Shown: one piece after another, positions 58,266 to 64,000 of the stretch
How the letters are laid out: each line of letters opens with the position of its first letter
Position numbering within the stretch: position 1 is the stretch's first letter
NCBI RefSeq assembly: GCF_003265705.1
Contig: NW_020313285.1
Location: 13,710,617 to 13,774,616 of the forward strand
DNA: 64,000 bases
DNA from: Callorhinus ursinus
Lineage: Eukaryota; Chordata; Mammalia; Carnivora; Otariidae
Reading direction: 5' to 3'
Position numbers and translations under genes: made by a program
The notes under the pieces: generated by a model
The model's database searches: none
The model's input: the letters and a program-made list of their open reading frames with translations, nothing else
Told to the model about the DNA's origin: nothing

Positions 58266-58770
58266 AGCTATATTAGCTTCCTGTTGGCCCTATAACAAAT
58301 TACCATAAAGTTTGTGGCTTGACACAGAAATACAGTCAAACACTTCTTCAAATCAGAAGTACAACGTGAATTCCAGTGGACAAAAATCAAGGTATGGGTA
58401 GGACTGAGCTCCTTACGGAGGCTATATGGGAGGATACATTTTCTTGTATCTGCCAGCTTCTAGGGGCTGCCTACGTTCCTTGGCTTGTGGCTCCTTTCTC
58501 ATCTTCAAAGCCAGAAATAGTGCATTTCTCTGACCCTTACCCTATTTTTATAGGTTTCTGGCTATAGCCAAGAAAGGTTCTCAGCTTTTAAGGACTTACG
58601 TGATCTGATTGAGTTCGCACAGATAATTCAGGATAATCTCCCTATTTCAAATTCCTCAACTGATATCACATTTGCAATGTGCATTTTGCTGTGTCAGTGA
58701 GCATACTGACTGATTCCATGAATTAGGATGTAGACATCTTTGGTGGGAAACACATTATTCTGCTCTCTAC
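58266..58770 (-). mobile_element. MLT1-like LTR, antisense
   Basis: The left end 'tattagcttcctgttggccc' followed by 'ataacaaattaccataaag' is the complement of the MLT1 3' terminus. The remainder follows the MLT1 layout with heavy divergence. Confidence 0.65.
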
Positions 58771-59139
58771 AGAGCAGATGATTTCTAGGTGAAGTAAGAG
58801 AGATACAAATCCCTACCCAAAAGTGCCTATTTGTTCTAATACAGTCTGCCTTCATGGCATATTTCTAACAATCATATCACTATAGTGGCTCATGTAAAAT
58901 TTATAATCAACTGAAATTGCATTATGGTTTTCTATTACTCAGGGCTAACTCCTGAATAGACAGTGTTTATTCAATAGTTTTTCTTTCTTAAACTCCCTTT
59001 TTACTCAATTAAATCCATATTCAAATTATGATTGATTCAGTATAGCTGATATCCAATGAGGCTTTAGGGTTAGCACTCCAAATCAAAAGAAGGTTAACTT
59101 TGCAACTTGGCAACAAATAAAAATTTACCTGTGGTTCTT

Positions 59140-59362
59140 AGAAATGAATTTTACGGCGCCTGGGTGGCTCAGTTGGTTAAGCGACTGCCTTCGGCTCAGG
59201 TCATGATCCTGGAGTCCTGGGATCGAGTCCCACATCGGGCTCCCTGCTCAGCAGGGAGTCTGCTTCTCCCTCTGACCCTCTTCCCTCTCGTGCTCTCTAT
59301 CTCTCATTCTCTCTCTCTCAAATAAATAAATAAAATCTTTAAAAAAAAAGAAATGAATTTTA
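59140..59362 (+). mobile_element. SINEC, near-consensus, perfect 14-bp TSD
   Basis: Body 59154-59348 with head 'ggcgcctgggtggctcag', 'ctggagtcctgggatcg' and a '(aaat)3aaaatc' tail. 'agaaatgaatttta' flanks it exactly (59140-59153 and 59349-59362). Confidence 0.96.
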
Positions 59363-60330
59363 ATGAGAAACAATGTAGTTCTATTTAAGGAAGTTTGCTC
59401 TGTTTTAGAAGCCAAGGCATTCTCATGACTTAGAATAAATATAAATAAAATTATGCTGCTTTCAGTGTTTACCAAATCCCTCTGGTCATAGACATTTGCA
59501 AATGCACTCTCTGTCTTGCAACTCTACAAACAGTTCTTGGATTTCTTCATCTGTACCTCCGACCTCTGATTTTTCCTTAATGACTGGAAAAATTAGTTCC
59601 TGCAGAGTTGGAGCTATTCTTTGTTCTCAGGCTGATACTGCGGGAAGATGAGCAGCTCATCACACTTGAAGCACCCCACATTTTGTCCTGGACTCTCCTC
59701 TAGTCAGAAGGATGTGGATGGAGGTCAAAGAAACCAGGCAGGCAAACTTATTTTTCTTAGAAGCTGAGTGAGGTAAGATTGCAGGGGTGACAACCAGCTC
59801 TGTTAATGTCAACAGTACAGCTTTGCTTTCACTGACCTTTTTAAGTTTAATGGAAAACAGTCACCTAAAGAGAAGTCGACAGTGAAGCCAGAAGAGGAAA
59901 TAGGACTGGGCGTTAATAAGCACCATTGTGTAAGTAGAAACCTGGAATTGACAATAGGAGATTTTAAAAAACAACTCACTCCAGGATACCTTGAAGCAAT
60001 TTTCTTAAGGAGCAAGTAAATCAGAAGGGACAAGAAAACATACAACTAATGTGTACATGTGAGTGAAGGATGATGCTCTGGTAGAGAAAAGGGTAAAGCT
60101 GCTGAAACCTCACTGTTGTTCAAAAGTTTTTGTGTATTATTTTCTAGCTCTTGTATTTCTTGCATGTAGCCAGATTGGGTTGGGTGAATACCACAGCACA
60201 GGCAATCCACATCCCCTATCGACATTGACATTTTATCTTATCAGAGTTTTCTTGAATAAACTCTCCATTTATCCTCACTTAGGCAGAGCTGTAATAACAT
60301 GCCCCCGTCTTGTAGGACAACAGTGATTCC
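59363..60330. other. No supported gene
   Basis: Unique-looking sequence. Short frames on both strands (59809-60045, 60046-60231, 60063-60326) lack recognisable domains or start context. Confidence 0.5.
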
Positions 60331-60480
60331 AGTTTGCCTTTGGAGAACAAGGGTTTCCAGGACGTGGGGCTTTCAGTTTTAAAACTGGGACAGTCCTGGG
60401 CAAGCCATTTTGGTTTGAGTGGGTTCCTGAGATGCAAGACTTTCGGTGCTAAAACATGGAAAGTCCTCAGCCAATTGAGA
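60331..60480 (+). repeat. Old interspersed repeat with an internal duplication
   Basis: Two related blocks, 'gtggggctttcagttttaaaac' near 60365 and 'gcaagactttcggtgctaaaac' near 60434, are each followed by a 'gggacagtcctggg' or 'gaaagtcctcagcc' echo. I recall a common mammalian repeat of this form but cannot name it with confidence. Confidence 0.4.
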
Positions 60481-61270
60481 AAAGTTGCTTACCCCACCAA
60501 GTCCATTACCTTGGAGTCCACTCCAGGACTTTTGTTAAGCTACATGGAAAGAGCTGCCCTTTGTTGACTCCAAGGGTCAGTAAAGTTCTTGCTCCCTGGG
60601 GAGAGACCATGTCTTGAGAATGAGCCAACACATTGAGAAACACTACTAAGGAGGCAGATTAAAAGGGAGAGCTCTACTCTTTTTGCTATTTGATGCTGAT
60701 AGCACACCTGCTTCTAAACATCCTAAATTCTGAATATATTCTGTGGATTTTTAATGTTAGTAAATTCCTTTTAAAAAAACTTTTAACTTGAACAGGATTG
60801 ACTGTCCATCATAGGTCACTTATATTTCACATTTTCTTATATGGTGGCAAATTACATGTCAAAGAGGTTAGACCAATTCTTTTTTTTTTTTTTTATCACC
60901 AGCATTTAGCTGAGTATTGAAAACAGTATTTGATATTGTTGGGCTTTAGTTTCTTCCAGTGATGTTAAATGGTACTGAATTGTTAGTAGACTTTCAATCT
61001 CCTTGAATAACAGTGATGTTAAAAAATGTCAATTTCTTTTTTCTTTCTGGGAGTCTAGATTGAGATTAGTATCCTAAATCCTTGGACCCATTTTGCTATT
61101 GGTTGTTTGTCTTTTCCAAATTGGTTAGTCCTGTTTATTTTATGTATTTCTAAGTTGTTGTCTGTCTTTTAACATTGGTTATGATTTCTTTAGACATATA
61201 TAACTTTTTGATATTGGTGTAGTGAAATTTATTGATCTCTTTTTATAACTTTTTTTGAATGGTGGGTTTG

Positions 61271-61399
61271 CTTTTTTTTAAGATTTTATTTATTTATGTG
61301 AGAGAAAGAGAGAGCATGAGAGGGGGTAGGGTCGGGACTTGAGGATAATGACCTGAGTCGAAGGTAGTCGCTTAACCAACTGAGCCACCCAGGAGCCCC
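61271..61399 (-). mobile_element. SINEC, internally shortened
   Basis: Minus-orientation copy of about 130 bp. The A-tail side and head ('caactgagccacccaggagcccc') are present, but most of the body between the GA-rich zone and 'gataatgacctgag' is missing. The TSD is unclear. Confidence 0.85.
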
Positions 61400-62149
61400 A
61401 AAATTGTGTGGATTATTCTTAAAAATTTATCCTATCCCTACTGTGAGATTTTTTTCATATTCTAAAATTTGTGTTGTCTCTCACATGTAGGTCTTTACTA
61501 CATTTGAATTTTGTTTGTGAGCTAGACATCTAAACTTGACCAAAGAGAAAGTCAATTCCAGGTATTCCTTCCCTAGCTGATAAAAAAATAACATCTCTTC
61601 TTCAATTGAGTTCACCATTTATGCTTGGATCTGTTTTCAGGACTCTAGCATAATTACCAGGATGATTAGTTTATGCCTGCATCAATTTAACATTGTTAAA
61701 AATTACTACAGCTTTATAGTAAATCTTGACATTACATGGTTCTGTTTTTTTCTCTTTTTTAATATGAATTTTAGTAAGTTTGTTCACTGTAAAATCTTTT
61801 TGATGTTTTGATCAGAACTGCAATTATTGTATAGGTTTGTTTAGGGAGAATTGATAGCTTTAGTCTTCCTTTCTGTGAATAAGGTGTTCCTTCATCTTCT
61901 TAAATGTTATTAATAATTTTATAATATTCTCTGTGAAAAACTTTCCAACTTTTATTTAATTGTATCTAAGTGAATCCCCAAATTTTCTAACACTTGTGCT
62001 ATAATTTTTTCCTTTCAGGTAGGCTGGAAGAATCTTTATTTATGTGTTGGCTTTGTATCTGGTGTCTGGCATTATTGGCTCTAATAATTTTTTTCATGTA
62101 GCCTCTTGAATATTTTATGTGACCATATCATTTGGAAGCAAAGTCTACT

Positions 62150-62590
62150 CTTTGTGTGTGTGTCTTGGTGTATATATACATATACATATAATTTATATAA
62201 TATATTATATAATATATAATAGGTAAATGTATAATTTATATAATATATAAAATAATATATCATATTAATATCAATGATATAATATATTAATTATAATAAA
62301 TTATATTATATATTAGAACATATTGTATTATGTATATAATTATATAATTTTATATAATTGTTTATAATATATAATAATATAAAATATATTAATACATTAT
62401 CTTAATTACATTACATTAATTACATTATATTACTATATTATATATTATAAAATAATGTATTATATATAATATATAAATTATATATAATATATATAAAATG
62501 ATAAACTATAAAATATATATAATTACACATATATATACACACACACATATATATATATATACACCGAGACACAGACACAAACATATATAC
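62150..62590. repeat. AT-rich low-complexity block, (TA)n-derived
   Basis: About 440 bp almost only of A and T, with TATATAA, ATATTAT and ATTACATTA motifs, ending in (CA)/(TA) runs at 62525-62585. Possibly a greatly expanded and decayed (TA)n or (CATA)n microsatellite inside the L1. Confidence 0.9.
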
Positions 62591-62744
62591 AATTTATTGT
62601 ATTGACAAAAGTCTTCAATACAGTATTGTGTAACAGTGATTATAGTGAGCATTCTCATCTTATTATGTTTACTATTATGTTTGATCCATGAATATGAAAT
62701 ATCTCCATTTATTTAAAACTTTTTAAAGTTTTTCCAAAAACGTT

Positions 62745-62951
62745 TGGAATTTTTTAAAAGGATTTATTTATTTATTTGACAGAGAGAGAGAGAACAAGCA
62801 GAGGGGAAGGCAAGCAGACGGAGAGGGAGAAGCAGGCTCCCCGCTGAGCAAGGAGCCCGATGCAGTACTCGATCCCAGGATCCTGGGATCATGGCTTGAG
62901 CCAAAAGCAGACACTTAACCAAATGATCCACTCAGGCGCCCCTGGAATTTT
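62745..62951 (-). mobile_element. SINEC, 9-bp TSD
   Basis: Body about 62754-62942, minus orientation. 'tggaatttt' lies at 62745-62753 and 62943-62951. Confidence 0.92.
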
Positions 62952-63298
62952 CAATGTACAAGTCTTACTCTTGCTTTATTGAATTTATTACTAAATATTT
63001 TCATCTTTTTGATGCTAGTGTGAATAGAATTGTCATTTTAATACCACTTTTAGATTATTAGAAAATAAAATACAGTTGCTAGAATATGGAAATATAATTT
63101 ATTTTTCTGTATTTGTATCCTTTGTATCTTTCTTGCATTTTTGTGTATTATTCTATCCTTTAACTCTATTGAGGTTTATTTAATCTGATAGGTTTTGGGG
63201 TTTTTATTTTTGTATATGTATGGATTTCTCAAAGTTTTCTACATACAAGATGATGTCTGAAAAGACTGATTTTTTCCTTTCTAACCGAGCTGCCTTTT

Positions 63299-63395
63299 CT
63301 TTTTCTTCCTTCCTTCCTTCCTTCCTTCCTTCCTTCCTTCCTTCCTTTCTTCCTTCCTTCCTTACCTCGTCCCTCCCCTTCCCCCTCTTCTCCCT

Positions 63396-63447
<52 letters not shown>

Positions 63448-63455
63448 TTTTTTTG
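63299..63455. repeat. Compound polypyrimidine microsatellite
   Basis: (TTCC)n at 63302-63363, then a C/T-rich link, (TC)n at about 63400-63428, (TTTC)n to 63445, and a T-run to about 63455. All pyrimidines sit on one strand, giving a polypurine tract on the other. Confidence 0.95.
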
Positions 63456-63725
63456 CCTGATTATACTGGCACTAATCTCTAATACAGTCTTGATTAGGAG
63501 TGGTGAGAATGGACATCTTTGTTTTGTTTCTGATGCCCTCAGTATTTCACCAATACTGTGATGACAGCTATAAGTTTTAATAAATTCCTTTTATAGGCTT
63601 TAGGAAGTTTTCTTCTACTCATAAGTTATTATTGAGAGTTTTCATCATAAATATTAGATTATTGTCAAATGCCTTGGTCTTATTCCATTAATATGGTCTA
63701 TAATAATGATTGATTATCAGTTGGA

Positions 63726-64000
63726 TAATTTATTTTTCAACTCCTTTTATCCCCCCATCTAGTGCTGGTAGGCACAGATTCAAAGTTCCTGCATGTTCTA
63801 TGGGGTCATAGCTCTTCGTGTAAATGCATAAGGGTATGTGCATAAGTACTCATGCATCTAGTCATGTGTATATATACATATGTGTGTATTTAATTATATT
63901 TATTTCCTTACCTAGATGTCCATATGACATTATGCAAATAAGATGGGGTTTGGAGCAACATGAACCAAGTTTAAACCCTAGGACTTAAATACTGGGGAAA
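63726..64000. other. No recognisable feature
   Basis: Unique-looking sequence to the window edge, with a short TA/TG patch at about 63855-63890. Confidence 0.5.

Larger units (their letters stand above)
61020..63725 (-). mobile_element. Old L1, antisense, with insertions
   Basis: Complement of the L1 ORF2 C-terminal half from about 61020, then reverse transcriptase towards 63460-63725 ('gtggtgagaatggacatctttg', 'ttgtcaaatgccttgg'). It is interrupted by two SINEs, an AT-rich block and a microsatellite. No open frame remains. Confidence 0.65.

Noticed and set aside
63220..63561. 113-codon frame rich in Phe, Leu, Pro and Ser
   Set aside because: It is a translation of the (TTCC)n/(TC)n microsatellite.
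1..64000. CRISPR array, operon, phage or bacterial defence system
   Set aside because: All identified content is mammalian interspersed repeats. There are no regularly spaced repeats, no ribosome-binding-site-led gene strings and no prokaryotic genes.

Overview
The window is nuclear DNA from a mammal of the order Carnivora. It holds no host protein-coding gene, rRNA, functional tRNA or CRISPR array that I can support. The diagnostic evidence is about 25 tRNA-derived SINEC elements with the head 'cgcctgggtggctcag' and the body 'gggtcctgggatcgagcccc', plus carnivore-type L1s. The SINE body is the caniform type rather than the felid type, and the canid-specific young SINEC subfamily is not seen. 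An arctoid (bear, seal, mustelid or raccoon lineage) is therefore the best guess. The sequence is AT-rich and intergenic or deep-intronic in character.

Layout. 0-4.4 kb: an antisense ERVL-type endogenous retrovirus remnant. From right to left it keeps traces of gag/protease, reverse transcriptase, integrase, dUTPase and an LTR, and a SINE with a perfect 19-bp target-site duplication (TSD) cuts it. 4.6-7.2 kb: MIRs, SINEs and a candidate processed retrocopy. 7.5-11.2 kb: an old antisense L1. 12.06-16.55 kb: a much younger antisense L1 whose 5'UTR is joined directly to the middle of the ORF2 endonuclease domain, with ORF1 deleted. 16.6-31 kb: mostly unique DNA with SINEs, L2, MIR, hAT and MaLR/MLT1-like LTRs. 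31.4-35.15 kb: a second ERVL remnant, in sense orientation, interrupted by a SINE-within-SINE and an L1 fragment. 37.25-38.1 kb: a 5'-truncated L1 with TSD. 39.3-45.7 kb: old antisense L1 sequence that received several later insertions, including a 5'-truncated L1 carrying about 165 bp of 3'-transduced flank. 46.9-47.3 kb: a protein-like, CpG-bearing stretch of unknown origin. 47.7-48.49 kb: an L1 containing a 400-N assembly gap. 48.5-61 kb: unique DNA with SINEs, MIR, MLT1-like LTRs and L1 pieces. 61-63.7 kb: an old antisense L1 carrying an AT-rich block, two SINEs and a compound microsatellite.

The elements do not form a pathway. The window is a layered record of retrotransposition, oldest to youngest: MIR/L2/MLT1/ERVL, then old L1, then SINEC and carnivore L1. 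I found no evidence of a new biological system. The most informative items are the L1 3' transduction, the internally deleted L1, the two independently inactivated ERVL pol genes, the candidate retrocopy, and several insertions with perfect TSDs that could be dated or tested for polymorphism. Repeat family names come from pattern recognition, not from a database search, and most repeat ends are approximate.
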